This document shows, piece by piece, positions 46,301 through 55,598 of a stretch of DNA of 64,000 bases. Made by a program: the position numbers and the translations under genes. This stretch comes from Bacillota bacterium (lineage in GTDB: Bacteria > Bacillota > Clostridia > Clostridiales > Clostridiaceae). The notes under the pieces are model-generated. The model ran no database searches, had not been told where the DNA came from, and worked only from the letters and a program-made list of their open reading frames with translations. The stretch lies in contig JAJXWH010000003.1 in assembly GCA_021781745.1 (NCBI GenBank), positions 62,001-126,000 of the forward strand. The letters are read 5' to 3'. Every line of letters begins with the position of its first letter. The first letter of the stretch is position 1.

Positions 46301-47602
46301 TACTTTCATTATCTCTTCAGAACTAAATAAATCTTGTTTTTCTAGTAATGCTACCATATCTTTAACTTTGCTGTTCTTTAAATAATTTATAAGTGAACTA
46401 GCTAAATTTATATATGCTTCTTCATCTAAACTATTGTTCATATAACTAATGATTTTGCTCACAATATTGTTTTTAGATGAAATATCTCCCATAAGAGCAT
46501 TCCTAACCTTTGAAATTATAAGCTTTTTAATATTTACATCAATATCTTCAATAGCCTCATCAATAGCAGATTCAATCATTTCATCAAATACTACTTTATT
46601 ATTTGATATCCACTCTGAAATATATGGCATAACCTTCGGAACAACTGCTTTTATAAAATGAGTAAGTGATTTTTCCATTTCAGTTGGAAGCATTTCATAA
46701 ATTGTAAAATCAATGTCTTTTCCAATTAATACAATCTCATTTACAAGATTTAATATTAGTTCTTTTCCTTTTTGTGAATTTATGAAATCATTAATTTTAC
46801 TAAATAGCTTCAGAATGAATTCATCCTCTTCAGATGCAGTTATAAATTTATTAATTTCATAATCTCCAATTAATCCTTGCAGCTTATTCAGTATTAAATC
46901 TATATCTAAAGCTACGCAAACATTATCTAAAAATATTCTGCATGATTCCTCATTAGCCAAAACATCATGTTTAATAATTCTTGACATACATTCACTAATA
47001 TTATTGACTAAGTTCTTCTGTATTTCTTCTGATAAAATTTGTGCTAATGTTATATTAGAATTTTCTTTATAAATATTATTAATAAATTCATCCAGTAAAT
47101 TAGTATTTTCAAGCTCACTAACTAATATCTCATAGCCTTTATTGACTATTTTAGAAACTTGTTCTTCGCCTAATAAATCTTTTAAATTAGAATTGGTTAA
47201 AAAATTCTCTAACAGCTCTGGTAAAATCATATTCAAATTATTTCTAATAAATCCTTCACTTTTAGCTACAGTATTAGAAAAATCCGTTATTTCAAAAATT
47301 TTAGTATTACCTAAACTTTCTTTTAATTCTTTTTCAAAAAAGACATCAGCAATTTTCTCAATATAAATATTAAACCTTTTGTTAGAAATTTCAGGCCTCA
47401 AAGTATCTGCATTTATTATGTCTCTTTCAACCAATTCACTAATTTCTTCAATGAACTTTTCTCTCTTCTTTTTAATTACTCCTCCTAATTTTAATGGAGT
47501 ATATTCTTTAAAAAGCATATTTACAGCATATTTGTTAGTAATATATCCTGAAACTCCGCCGGAAAATCCCTGCAGTGCTAATAAAAAAATTGAAATCAAC
47601 AT
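43394..47602 (-). CDS. very large tandem DUF445 membrane protein
   Basis: A 1,402-residue protein. An N-terminal membrane segment with GGVSGYITNKYAVNMLFKEY starts a DUF445 (YheB-type) module. A second complete start of such a module appears near 665-770: two helices, then GYITNVVALWMIFHPYKENK and IPAHKNQFAVGMAKLIDEE. The rest is long helical, Lys/Glu/Asn/Ile-rich sequence, and the C-terminus ends in one more membrane helix (GVFGFVFGINVGLSIILWAI). Single-module DUF445 proteins are about 370-450 residues, so this is a duplication/fusion with extended helical arms. Function unknown; a membrane scaffold is a guess. Confidence 0.85.
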   Translation of the reverse strand: MLISIFLLALQGFSGGVSGYITNKYAVNMLFKEYTPLKLGGVIKKKREKFIEEISELVERDIINADTLRPEISNKRFNIYIEKIADVFFEKELKESLGNTKIFEITDFSNTVAKSEGFIRNNLNMILPELLENFLTNSNLKDLLGEEQVSKIVNKGYEILVSELENTNLLDEFINNIYKENSNITLAQILSEEIQKNLVNNISECMSRIIKHDVLANEESCRIFLDNVCVALDIDLILNKLQGLIGDYEINKFITASEEDEFILKLFSKINDFINSQKGKELILNLVNEIVLIGKDIDFTIYEMLPTEMEKSLTHFIKAVVPKVMPYISEWISNNKVVFDEMIESAIDEAIEDIDVNIKKLIISKVRNALMGDISSKNNIVSKIISYMNNSLDEEAYINLASSLINYLKNSKVKDMVALLEKQDLFSSEEIMKVINKQFELHGKSILGAIVKHEFSKKIRDIIKLDFVKLFHTKLKPLLYENIFKNKEELGDKLNSVAQDFINAKSGELFNKKISEIFNYNNVSSFSNKFAKLTSKLLEKNKTICTEKLKDILVSKVKNINIAYVIENYKMDISEFIVDNSIGFYKEVVDKYKELEVKDIITAYLNKKQLSHILINEGYPMLISKLPNLLNGNIKKFAKNNLSKYNEDEICDIVQEFMGNQLKPLSVFGAVLGTIVGVIYQLIFQNAIGRYGFPSNAFDVIMSCGIMAFIGYITNVVALWMIFHPYKENKIVAKIPFFKKFALGYIPAHKNQFAVGMAKLIDEELLNKEEINKSFNSHKNKGKSLLIALATNNNYQIIVDFARNKKKDLARNAYKKILKYFSINANLSKGISRKIGDKQLNSFIKKDNVLNISSKLLGSINNTENYLAAIVQDKLSANYKLNDTLPEAVCNEVKKYIKDSSNKLIEEKVVSTRNKDIIRPIVDNYSGHYNSIIQKTVKEILDNDLSEKIKNNIKEKAYTYVFNDFKIYCNDLLNQFLHNELNENNNIGSMFKGNIKAIIDKNLNSLVTYASNKLVAYLKDNEYVIALDVQETIKGELNFFEKIAYATFGGDDIANKVASIILHEKLPEMLKNEKERIISSAEITLNECIYPIKVNDLKIDSREINTTMLIDNLFDKLGESISFKEHIYKASDLILDSLISAPLTEYLELCNLGDLNLVYNRFNKEIITIEEEIYNNIDLNKDTLFKMIGEFLDENIILPLFNSHNSEIFKNNTLEEIRDTIKNILGVITSSGETKEHISIFLSSFYNSTLSKLKIEQITDEKILNRDVEKIIRCAFEDIEFNEKNLILLEKVIENAIEADFDFISDDTKDYLIDKAIRTGLNSINHYVVPVLQEIDLKNISNKQIDLLNPREIDILFNSFAGDFFKKLRLYGVFGFVFGINVGLSIILWAIDLRYSKDYSNH

Positions 47603-47720
47603 AAATTACTCTCTCCTCATTTATCAATCGTAAATAAAATTCTATTAATTTTAATTATACTAATTTATAAATTTTATTTCCATACCTTATAGTATTGCTA
47701 ATAAACCATAAAGAATTATA

Positions 47721-49238
47721 TTATTTACTTTTAGGAATTCCTATAATTAAACTCAGTTCCTTTGCAGATATCCAATTTCCAAACATTATATTCCCTTTAT
47801 CATCTAAGTATTGGGATATTGCACACCTTGCTAATGGATTATCAATATATCCATCCTTTGAGAAACTGCAGTATGGTAATTGAAATTTACCATATGCATT
47901 TCTAAGAACACTGTCCTTAGTCAGCGTTATTGCCTTTATTGGTGCTTTATTGCCACTGTCTCCGGCCAAAATTGCCCCCATAAAATTCTCTAATTTCTTA
48001 TTTATAACTTCTTTATTGGAAAATAATAAAGTAGATATAGTAAACATTCCATTGCCTTTACCATAATCTAATCTTTTGAAAAGCACATCATCCATATACT
48101 TTATCCAGCTGCTAACTTCTTTATTTACAGAATCAACTGTAGTAGAACTTGTTTTCATTTCACTGCTGCTATTAACTTCAGTTATTGATGAATCTGTTGT
48201 ATTTGATCTTGAATATCCTCCAAGTTTAATATCACTTATTCCAACCGTCCTACTCCAAGTCTCCCCAAAATTTGTACTTTCTTGCCTGCTTTCAGATATA
48301 GTAATACTATTATTTGAGGAATTATTTCTGTTACCTTGGGCAACTGCTGGCCCTCCTCTTATTTTAGGTGAAGAATTTATATTATTCTGAGACATATCTA
48401 ATCTATTGTTTGCTCTTGGTGTACTATTTCTACTACTTTGAGAGGTTTCAGAATTCCCATTTGTTACAGTAGTACCAGTCCCACTATTTCCACCTGTAGT
48501 TTCACTAGTGGAATTCAGAATTGATATTGAGGTATTATGGACATTGGTAAATGCTTCTCCTGTTGACTTTGCAAGGCTGCTTCCATATGTTTTAGATATT
48601 AAATCCGCAGAACTATTTTGTGCAAGAGGCGATATTTCTGTATACAGCTTATTTAAATTATTCTCAATATCCCATACCTGCTCTATATTCAATGGTTTTG
48701 CAATGACCATTGCTCCAAATTCATCACCATTAAAAATATTAATCAATGTATCAATATATTTTTCTTTTTCATTATCCTCATTTACTCCAGCTGCACCTGC
48801 TAATGTACTAAAAAAAGTCATATTATCGATGATCTCATATATTCTATTTTTTTCTTCTCCCCCTAGCTCTTCAACCTTACTTTGCTCAAAACTTCCTTTT
48901 ATATTAGGCTTTAATATATAACTACTGATATCATCTAATCCTATTGACATTTCACTTTCATAATACATGTCTCTTGAAATCCCAAAATAAAAATTAATTC
49001 CTGAATTATCTCCAATCATCAGGTATATAAAATTTATTCCGTCAATTCTTATAGAATTTAGTATATTCTCTATTGCTTTACTTCTAGATAATTCTTCATC
49101 AAACATTGCGTCCTCAATCCTATATAAAACTAAGTTTTCTAAAGGAAATTCACTAATATCTTTTATATCTATGTCATTATAATTTGCTAAGTAATAATTA
49201 TCTTTATTTCTTAAAAAATTTAATATTGCATTTTCCAT
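47721..49238 (-). CDS. protein resembling the N-terminal half of a HerA/FtsK-like ATPase
   Basis: A 505-residue cytoplasmic protein. Residues 1-215 form a mixed alpha/beta domain (IDGINFIYLMIGDN, GDEFGAMVIAKPL). Residues 225-375 are a Ser/Thr/Asn/Gly-rich low-complexity region, and residues 380-505 a second folded region ending in ISAKELSLIIGIPKSK. From memory, large bacterial ATP-binding proteins share this order and continue past the comparable point into a Walker-type motor domain; here the gene simply stops and no ATPase follows. So it is either a truncated relic or a stand-alone form. CGAGGATG precedes the ATG. It is 118 bp upstream of the tandem DUF445 gene. Confidence 0.6.
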   Translation of the reverse strand: MENAILNFLRNKDNYYLANYNDIDIKDISEFPLENLVLYRIEDAMFDEELSRSKAIENILNSIRIDGINFIYLMIGDNSGINFYFGISRDMYYESEMSIGLDDISSYILKPNIKGSFEQSKVEELGGEEKNRIYEIIDNMTFFSTLAGAAGVNEDNEKEKYIDTLINIFNGDEFGAMVIAKPLNIEQVWDIENNLNKLYTEISPLAQNSSADLISKTYGSSLAKSTGEAFTNVHNTSISILNSTSETTGGNSGTGTTVTNGNSETSQSSRNSTPRANNRLDMSQNNINSSPKIRGGPAVAQGNRNNSSNNSITISESRQESTNFGETWSRTVGISDIKLGGYSRSNTTDSSITEVNSSSEMKTSSTTVDSVNKEVSSWIKYMDDVLFKRLDYGKGNGMFTISTLLFSNKEVINKKLENFMGAILAGDSGNKAPIKAITLTKDSVLRNAYGKFQLPYCSFSKDGYIDNPLARCAISQYLDDKGNIMFGNWISAKELSLIIGIPKSK

Positions 49239-49349
49239 AATACATCCTCGATTAATTCTATTTCATAAACTATTAATATAATTTTATTTTAATATCCTAT
49301 TTGTAATTACACTGTAGCAAATTATTTTTTTGATTTTGCCTCGTATATA

Positions 49350-49390
49350 AAAAGTGCTGCATCTAACTTAAAAGGTAGATCAGCACTTCT
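49350..49390 (-). terminator. terminator of the SLH protein gene
   Basis: AAGTGCTG and CAGCACTT arms, with inner ATCTAAC / GTAGAT pairing, followed on the minus strand by TTTTTATAT. Confidence 0.8.
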
Positions 49391-49397
49391 TTGATAA

Positions 49398-51479
49398 TTA
49401 TTTAGTGTTATTCTTAATTAAATTGTATATGATTGTGGCAGCTTGAGCATTAGTTATATTTCTAGTCCCATTAAAGTTTCCACTTTTGTCACCCTTAATT
49501 ATATTAAGTCCGTAACACATTGCTGCATAACCTTTATATTGTTCTTGTACATCGTCTTTAAAAGGATTAATGAATATTTCAGAGTGCTCTGCAATTTTAT
49601 CATAGCCTAAATATCTCACTACAAACTTTGCTGCATCTTGATTAGTAACAAATGACTTTGGATCTTTCTCATCTTCTTTAATTACTCCATTTTGTATAAG
49701 CATATTATAAAGTTCCTCATCACTTAAATTGTTTGCTGTAGCAGAATATATATACTTAAAGAAATTAATTTGAGTTATATTCATATCAGGATTAAACTTA
49801 TCACCTTCAATATAATATCCATTATCTAAAAGTTCTTTTACAGTTTTTTCACACCAATGCCCACTTATATCTGTGTATTCTGGTAACTTGTTATCCTTGT
49901 ACACTTGGCCTGTATAATCCAATCTTGAACCACTTATTGGATCAATTATATAATCATCATTTAAACTGCTAAAATTATATACTAACCCAATTTTATTCTT
50001 ATCTGTCATAGCATATTGCAACGAAAATTCTGCAATATCTTTTATTTTATTAAAAGCAGCTTCCTTGCCTATTGCCGCACTAACATCAGGGAATGAAACG
50101 TTATTATACCAATTATTATCATAGCCAACTACTTTGCCTTTTGTCTTATCCACTTCAATTCGCAACGAATTTCCTGGGAAGTCTATCCCATTTACCTGAC
50201 GGATATAATTAAATGATGAAATGTTTCCTTCTTGTACAACTCCAATTTTTAAAATTGGATTATCAACTTCCTCATATTTTGTCTGTGAAAATTTATCAGG
50301 TGCAACTTTCTTCAAGAAATTTTCTGCTAAATTCTTTGCTTGATCTTTTGATAGTACGCTATTACTAGCATTATCAAAATTATATGAATGTAGTGAAATT
50401 ATCTCACCGGTCTTAGCATCTACTTCACCATAGGCATTTTCAAAAGAAATGCTCCAAATATATTCATCATTAATATAATTTCTATTTAATGATTCATCTT
50501 TTATTTTCATATCTGAAGTTATTATATCCGAACCTTCTCTAATAATACTTTCTGCTTTTTCCTTAGATATAAGATTTGCTAAGTTATTAACTGCATCTGT
50601 TTCTTCTTTGGTTAATTGTTCATTTGCTTTTATTAAGCTATTATCCGAATTAGCTTTTCCGGCAAAATCACCTTTTCCATCAATAAATCTATTTTCTTTA
50701 AAAAGACTTATAGCTTGTCCTGTTTTTGCATCAATAGCACTATTCCTATTATTATCTAAAGAATATCCTGCAAATATATTCATTTTCTTTTGCTTGTAAT
50801 CATAATAAGAATAATATTTTAAATTAACCCCCAATTTATCTATGTAGGCTTTTTCTGCGGCTGCCGATTCAATTATTCCTTCTTTACTTGGGTACTCCAC
50901 TCCTTTAATTTCTGGATTGTCCCCATTAAAATTTGTTACTTCACCACTATATTTATTTACTCCAATATTTACGGTAATAAAATTAACAGGAACATCATTA
51001 GTAAATTCTTTATAAGTAAAATAGTATTCTTCTCCTGAAGAAATATTATCATTATTAGTAACTTCTTTCATTTTCTCTGCGTACTGTGGAATCACTTTTC
51101 CCAAAAATTCTTCTGCTGTAATTTGCGCTTGATCTTTAGTTATTTTTGCTAGTCCATTAGAATTTTCATTTCCAGTATATTTATTGTATTCATACATATA
51201 ACCGTCTTCCCCAATGGATGCAGATACAAAACCGTTTTTACCTTCTTTCTCTGCCCAGTTAAGACTCCAAACTCTAATTTTACCATTATTAGTTTCTCGC
51301 TCACTTAAATTATGCGTAAACTCAGTATAATTATCTGGAACCGTTATTATTTTTTTTGCTGAAACAATCGCTTGTTCAAGTCCCTTACTATCTTCCTCCG
51401 CTCCAAGTGCTGGAATGGAAATAGCAGATATTAGTAAGGAAATTATTAATATAAAGCTCAAATAATTTTTCCTTTTCAT
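49398..51479 (-). CDS. secreted SLH-domain protein with YcdB/PepSY-like repeats
   Basis: A 693-residue exported protein. Signal peptide to about residue 27 (ALGAEE). Repeated YcdB/YcdC-type modules (about 30-540) with recurring KDQAQITAEEFLGKV and TKEETDAVNNLANLIS / LSKDQAKNLAENFLKKV segments. Two C-terminal S-layer-homology-like repeats (about 545-690: DISGHWCEKTVKELLDNGYY; AAMCYGLNIIKGD). SLH repeats anchor proteins to pyruvylated wall polymer. The ligand or enzyme activity of the repeats is unknown. Confidence 0.88.
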   Translation of the reverse strand: MKRKNYLSFILIISLLISAISIPALGAEEDSKGLEQAIVSAKKIITVPDNYTEFTHNLSERETNNGKIRVWSLNWAEKEGKNGFVSASIGEDGYMYEYNKYTGNENSNGLAKITKDQAQITAEEFLGKVIPQYAEKMKEVTNNDNISSGEEYYFTYKEFTNDVPVNFITVNIGVNKYSGEVTNFNGDNPEIKGVEYPSKEGIIESAAAEKAYIDKLGVNLKYYSYYDYKQKKMNIFAGYSLDNNRNSAIDAKTGQAISLFKENRFIDGKGDFAGKANSDNSLIKANEQLTKEETDAVNNLANLISKEKAESIIREGSDIITSDMKIKDESLNRNYINDEYIWSISFENAYGEVDAKTGEIISLHSYNFDNASNSVLSKDQAKNLAENFLKKVAPDKFSQTKYEEVDNPILKIGVVQEGNISSFNYIRQVNGIDFPGNSLRIEVDKTKGKVVGYDNNWYNNVSFPDVSAAIGKEAAFNKIKDIAEFSLQYAMTDKNKIGLVYNFSSLNDDYIIDPISGSRLDYTGQVYKDNKLPEYTDISGHWCEKTVKELLDNGYYIEGDKFNPDMNITQINFFKYIYSATANNLSDEELYNMLIQNGVIKEDEKDPKSFVTNQDAAKFVVRYLGYDKIAEHSEIFINPFKDDVQEQYKGYAAMCYGLNIIKGDKSGNFNGTRNITNAQAATIIYNLIKNNTK

Positions 51480-51668
51480 AAATATACACCTACCTTCATA
51501 TTACTTTATTTCACTTTGCATTATATATTACATAATTATCCTAAAGGCTCAATAATAACCTCCCTTTAATATTAATACGATTAACATCAAAGAAATTTTG
51601 CACTAATTAAAATTTTTTTATGTTATTATAGATATCTAACATGAAATTAGACTTAATAATATAACCAG

Positions 51669-51865
51669 CCGAAAGAAAGACTAACAATGTTGCTCGATTG
51701 CTAGAGAATAGAATTGAGGATTTCTAACATTACAAGTTGCGCCCATTCCTGCTTGCTCCTTAGATAAACTAAGGACAAGCAGGAGTGGAACAACTTGCAA
51801 TGAAGAAATCCTACAATCCTATTCTCAATGCAACACTACGCAAAATAGTTAGTCTTCCTTTCTAG
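51669..51865. repeat. long imperfect hairpin of about 195 bp
   Basis: The two arms are complementary from GAAAGAAAGACTAAC (left) and GTTAGTCTTCCTTTC (right) inward to CTTAG-ATAAA-CTAAG at the centre (51760-51774). Long matched blocks include AGAATAG / CTATTCT, GGATTTCT / GAAATCC, CAAGTTG / CAACTTG and TCCTGCTTG / CAAGCAGGA. It lies alone in a 470-bp gap (51480-51949) in which I see no gene. Either a MITE-like repeat or a highly structured RNA. Confidence 0.75.
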
Positions 51866-51949
51866 TATGGTATATTTCTAAGTATAATTTAGTTATATAT
51901 AATAAATTAAGCTACTTTATACATTAATTAAAAACCTTAATATAGATAT

Positions 51950-52558
51950 CTATACTATACAAATTTCAGCTTCTTCATTAGATATTTTACTTAATTCCAA
52001 GCTTTTTTGTGTTTCTCTAATTTTTAATATAGAAACACAAACTACTCTTATTAAAATATTACTAAAGAATATATCTCTTTTTTTATCACCAAGATTTCTA
52101 ATATAAATACAATGCATATCTTCAATATAGCTTATTATATCTTTTGTTGATTTTAGCTCTACTTCTATTTCCTCTTTACATTCATTCCAAATTGCCGATA
52201 ATTTTCCCCACCATAAAATTCTTTGAGCCTGCTCATATAATTCATGATGGATAATGCTTTTGTGAAATGCGTCATTATGAGGAAATGTAAAGAAATCACA
52301 TAAATAATGACTTAACATTCCCAACTTAACTGAGACATCTTTATTTGTTTTTTCCTTATTATAGGCTATGTCATCCATTATTGTTAAAACTCTATTCCAA
52401 TCCTCACTTTTACTATGTTTAGTCATTCTATATTTAAGGTTCAAGTCAGGTAATACATTTCCATAAACGAAAAATTCGGTATTAATATTGGAATATCCTC
52501 TTTCTATCAATTCTCTGCCCAAAATAAGCCCAATTTTACCATGTAGTAAAGTATCCAT
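51950..52558 (-). CDS. zinc-dependent phospholipase C-like protein
   Basis: A 202-residue protein with the family pattern His6 near the N-terminus, YGNVLPDLN, LSHYLCDFFTFPH and IIHHELYEQ, supplying His/Asp zinc ligands. No signal peptide is visible, unlike secreted alpha-toxin, so this short form is likely cytoplasmic or has another role. Substrate unknown. Confidence 0.78.
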   Translation of the reverse strand: MDTLLHGKIGLILGRELIERGYSNINTEFFVYGNVLPDLNLKYRMTKHSKSEDWNRVLTIMDDIAYNKEKTNKDVSVKLGMLSHYLCDFFTFPHNDAFHKSIIHHELYEQAQRILWWGKLSAIWNECKEEIEVELKSTKDIISYIEDMHCIYIRNLGDKKRDIFFSNILIRVVCVSILKIRETQKSLELSKISNEEAEICIV

Positions 52559-52642
52559 ATTACTCTCTCCTACTTTTTTCTTTAATTATAAAAAAATTAA
52601 GTTAAATCACTATTACCTTTATGTTATTTTTTAAATATAAAG

Positions 52643-53509
52643 CTAAACTTTGTCATTATCTTTTTTTCTTATTTTCATATATTCTTCTAAAGTTATATTT
52701 CCATAATCTTTGAGTGCTTTTATAAGTTCATCTTCATGTATTATACCAATCAGTTCCATATCATCATTAAGAGCATAAAAACTATTAAATTTATTTTTAT
52801 CTACTAAAGTTAATACATTAACTAAACCTTTTTTATAATACACAGAAATAGACTTATTTTCTATGTAATTATGTTTTTTTAACTTTCTTACCTTCTTAAT
52901 CATATCACCCATTATAATATACATGGTTCTTTGACCCTCTAGAATAGTAGCGTATGTGATTAATATAACTGCAAGAAATAAACTTATGTTTACCTTATGT
53001 AATAACATCATTATAATAAATATTAACAATAATGCTCCCGAAATAATAAAACTAAAGATCTCTGTAATTTTCTTGGATTTTTTATATAAAAACTTTTTTG
53101 ATAATAAAATTTCACATACTCTTGACCCATCTAAGGGGTATGCAGGTAATAAATTAAATATACCCAGACATAAATTCACAACTATACTATTTCTTATAAA
53201 TTCATAACTAAAGTAATCATAAAGAAAACCTGCAAGTACAGCCATGAAAATATTAAAGAAAGGTCCAGCTAAATATAAGACCATTTTTTTCTTTTGAGTT
53301 AGTTCATCAATATCATTTAATTCAGCTTTTGCACCTAATATGCTAATATTAACACTATTAAATTTGCACCCAAATTTACTTGCAACTATTATATGTGCAA
53401 ATTCATGCAATATTACCCATAGAAAGCTAATAATTATATAGCCTTTAAAATCCCCAAGCCACAACAATATTGATAACTCTAAAATCAATACTATATACCA
53501 TTTTTTCAT
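52643..53509 (-). CDS. M50 site-2 protease, SpoIVFB-like
   Basis: A 288-residue intramembrane zinc protease. HEFAH (about 35-39) supplies the zinc-binding residues; PAYPLDGSR (about 126-134) is the second motif with its Asp. Several membrane helices fill 5-200, and a C-terminal CBS-like domain spans about 210-280. In sporulation SpoIVFB cleaves pro-sigma-K. The gene directly follows a SpoIVFA-like gene, which supports this role. Confidence 0.9.
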   Translation of the reverse strand: MKKWYIVLILELSILLWLGDFKGYIIISFLWVILHEFAHIIVASKFGCKFNSVNISILGAKAELNDIDELTQKKKMVLYLAGPFFNIFMAVLAGFLYDYFSYEFIRNSIVVNLCLGIFNLLPAYPLDGSRVCEILLSKKFLYKKSKKITEIFSFIISGALLLIFIIMMLLHKVNISLFLAVILITYATILEGQRTMYIIMGDMIKKVRKLKKHNYIENKSISVYYKKGLVNVLTLVDKNKFNSFYALNDDMELIGIIHEDELIKALKDYGNITLEEYMKIRKKDNDKV

Positions 53510-53622
53510 TCTTAACCCCTATAATAATATTGCTCTATACAAAGTTTGCAATTCACAAGTAAAAATGGAGTTTATAAAGCTCTAACTTATATGTATTAAT
53601 CTGCAATAGTAATTAACAGCTT

Positions 53623-54108
53623 CTAAAGTTGACTTTCTGTATCAGTACCGGTATCAATGCCACCACCACTTTTTAATGACTCCCAAAAGTTAAACGCCTT
53701 TGTTTTTAATTCTTCTGTATTCAAATTATCTAAATTTAAATCTTTTACCTTAAAGTTGCCTATTTGTAAAGTATTAATCATTTGAAGATATTCATTGTAA
53801 TCAAAATTTTGAGCTAACAGCTGTTTACACTTAATATGCATTTCCCTAACCTGCTCTGATGGAATGTACTTTAACCCAGTAAAAAAGAATAGCAGAATTG
53901 TAGCACCAGTTAATTCTCTAATTACTCTTTTTATTAAAATATCCGTAAAGGAATTATTATTTTTCATATTGTTAATTCCATATTTTGAACTAATAGAGCC
54001 ATTGTTTTTTATCCCTATAGGAAAATAATTATTTTTATCTTTTTTTCCACTTACTGTATTATTTATGTTCTTATAATAATTTTCATAGGCTGATCTATAA
54101 CTACTCAT
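53623..54108 (-). CDS. SpoIVFA-like membrane protein lacking an M23 domain
   Basis: A 161-residue protein with a cytoplasmic N-terminus, one transmembrane helix (about 66-82: ATILLFFFTGLKYI) and a helical outer part. By position, between rodA and the M50 protease, it corresponds to SpoIVFA, the inhibitor/scaffold of SpoIVFB. Homologues I recall end in an LytM/M23 domain of about 110 residues; here the protein ends in a Gly/Asp/Thr tail. AAGGAGT precedes the ATG at 54108. Confidence 0.65.
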   Translation of the reverse strand: MSSYRSAYENYYKNINNTVSGKKDKNNYFPIGIKNNGSISSKYGINNMKNNNSFTDILIKRVIRELTGATILLFFFTGLKYIPSEQVREMHIKCKQLLAQNFDYNEYLQMINTLQIGNFKVKDLNLDNLNTEELKTKAFNFWESLKSGGGIDTGTDTESQL

Positions 54109-54267
54109 AACGTACTCCTTTAAATTTATTATCATTATCATTAAAGTATATTTGATATTGATTAAATTTATGAGAATAAAATTGCGACAAGCCTCGTTAT
54201 AAAAAAGTAAAGAGCAAAATAATGAGGTTCCCCATTATTCCACTCTTATCAAGTACTTTTAAATATT

Positions 54268-55404
54268 CTAAAAGTATATTTTCTTTCTCCTCATTCCAAT
54301 ATTTAGGACTAATGCTATTGAAATTACCGTTGTTAATAGTGAACTTCCTCCATAACTTATAAGCGGCAGTGTTATTCCTGTAATTGGAACTAATCCTATT
54401 GTCATTCCTATATTTTGAAATATAGCGAAAAGAAAGTACGATACTATTCCTGAACATACTACTGAACCAAAAATATCTTTTGAAGTCCGTGCTATAGAAA
54501 TCATTTTATATATAAGCAATCCATAAAGAAATAATAATAATATAGCTCCCAAAAACCCCCATTGATCAGCTATTGCTGCAAAAATAAAGTCTGTTTGTAT
54601 CTCTGGTACATTTTGAGCTGAATAACTTGTACTCCCATCAACTGACAAAGATGGTCTGCTCCCAAGAACACCTCCTGAACCTATACCAATTAGAGATTGA
54701 GTCAAGTGGTATCCAGTCTTTGCATCGTCCGCCGCAGGATTTAGAAACCCTGTAAATCTCGCCTTTTGATATGGCTCAATAAGTCCTGAGTTCCAAACTA
54801 TTATGATTGCAAGAACCAAAGACATCAGTCCTCCGCTAATAATCTTCATATCAAGTCCCATTATAAAGAATATTCCAAGTACTGTAAAGAAACATACCAT
54901 ACTCATTCCCATATCAGGCTGAGTTACAATAAATATTACAGGCACAATTGAGTAAAAGGCTAAAATAAAAAAGTTTTTGACATCATTTATTTTTCCATCC
55001 ATATCGTCTAGCTTTTTAGCCAACATGAGTATTATTCCAAGTTTAGCAAATTCAGATGGCTGAATTTGCTGTCCTCCACCAATGCTGATCCACCCTCTTG
55101 CTCCATTAGAAACGACTCCTATTCCTGGAATCATAGTTAATATAAGAAGTATTACTGTGCCCCAATAAAATACTGGTACATAGTTAAAGATTATTCCATA
55201 ATCGATAGCCATAAAAACATATAAGCCAACCATTGACACTATAAACCAAAACATCTGTTTTTTTAGAAAAGAGAATTGATAATTTCCCTTGGTGCATAAA
55301 TATATATTAAATGTGCCATATAAAATCAAAAGTATTAAAGAAATTAATAAAGTTTTATCAATTTCCTTAATTAATCTCATATCTATTTTTAAATTCCTTA
55401 ACAT
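54268..55404 (-). CDS. rodA: RodA peptidoglycan glycosyltransferase (SEDS family)
   Basis: A 378-residue polytopic membrane protein with about ten helices. SEDS signatures: GARGWISIGGGQQIQPSEFAK, PDMGMSM, PEIQTDFIFAAIADQWGFLG and ITLPLISYGGSS. It polymerises glycan strands for cell elongation with PBP2, encoded upstream. It follows minE, as in many clostridia. Confidence 0.95.
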   Translation of the reverse strand: MLRNLKIDMRLIKEIDKTLLISLILLILYGTFNIYLCTKGNYQFSFLKKQMFWFIVSMVGLYVFMAIDYGIIFNYVPVFYWGTVILLILTMIPGIGVVSNGARGWISIGGGQQIQPSEFAKLGIILMLAKKLDDMDGKINDVKNFFILAFYSIVPVIFIVTQPDMGMSMVCFFTVLGIFFIMGLDMKIISGGLMSLVLAIIIVWNSGLIEPYQKARFTGFLNPAADDAKTGYHLTQSLIGIGSGGVLGSRPSLSVDGSTSYSAQNVPEIQTDFIFAAIADQWGFLGAILLLFLYGLLIYKMISIARTSKDIFGSVVCSGIVSYFLFAIFQNIGMTIGLVPITGITLPLISYGGSSLLTTVISIALVLNIGMRRKKIYF

Positions 55405-55598
55405 ACTCTTACCTCCTAGCTATATACAAAATTAATATTTTGATATAACTCAATCAATCTTAATTATACATTATTATTACTACATTCTCCATATTAATTA
55501 TACTCGGAATCTAAAACATAATAATTTTGTAATAATTTCGAAATATTCTTATGAGCTTTTCAAATTAACAATTCTATACTTTCCTCTTACATTAAAAT

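Noticed and set aside
54197..54457. 86-codon frame at the rodA 3' end
   Set aside because: It is an out-of-phase shadow of rodA on the same strand.
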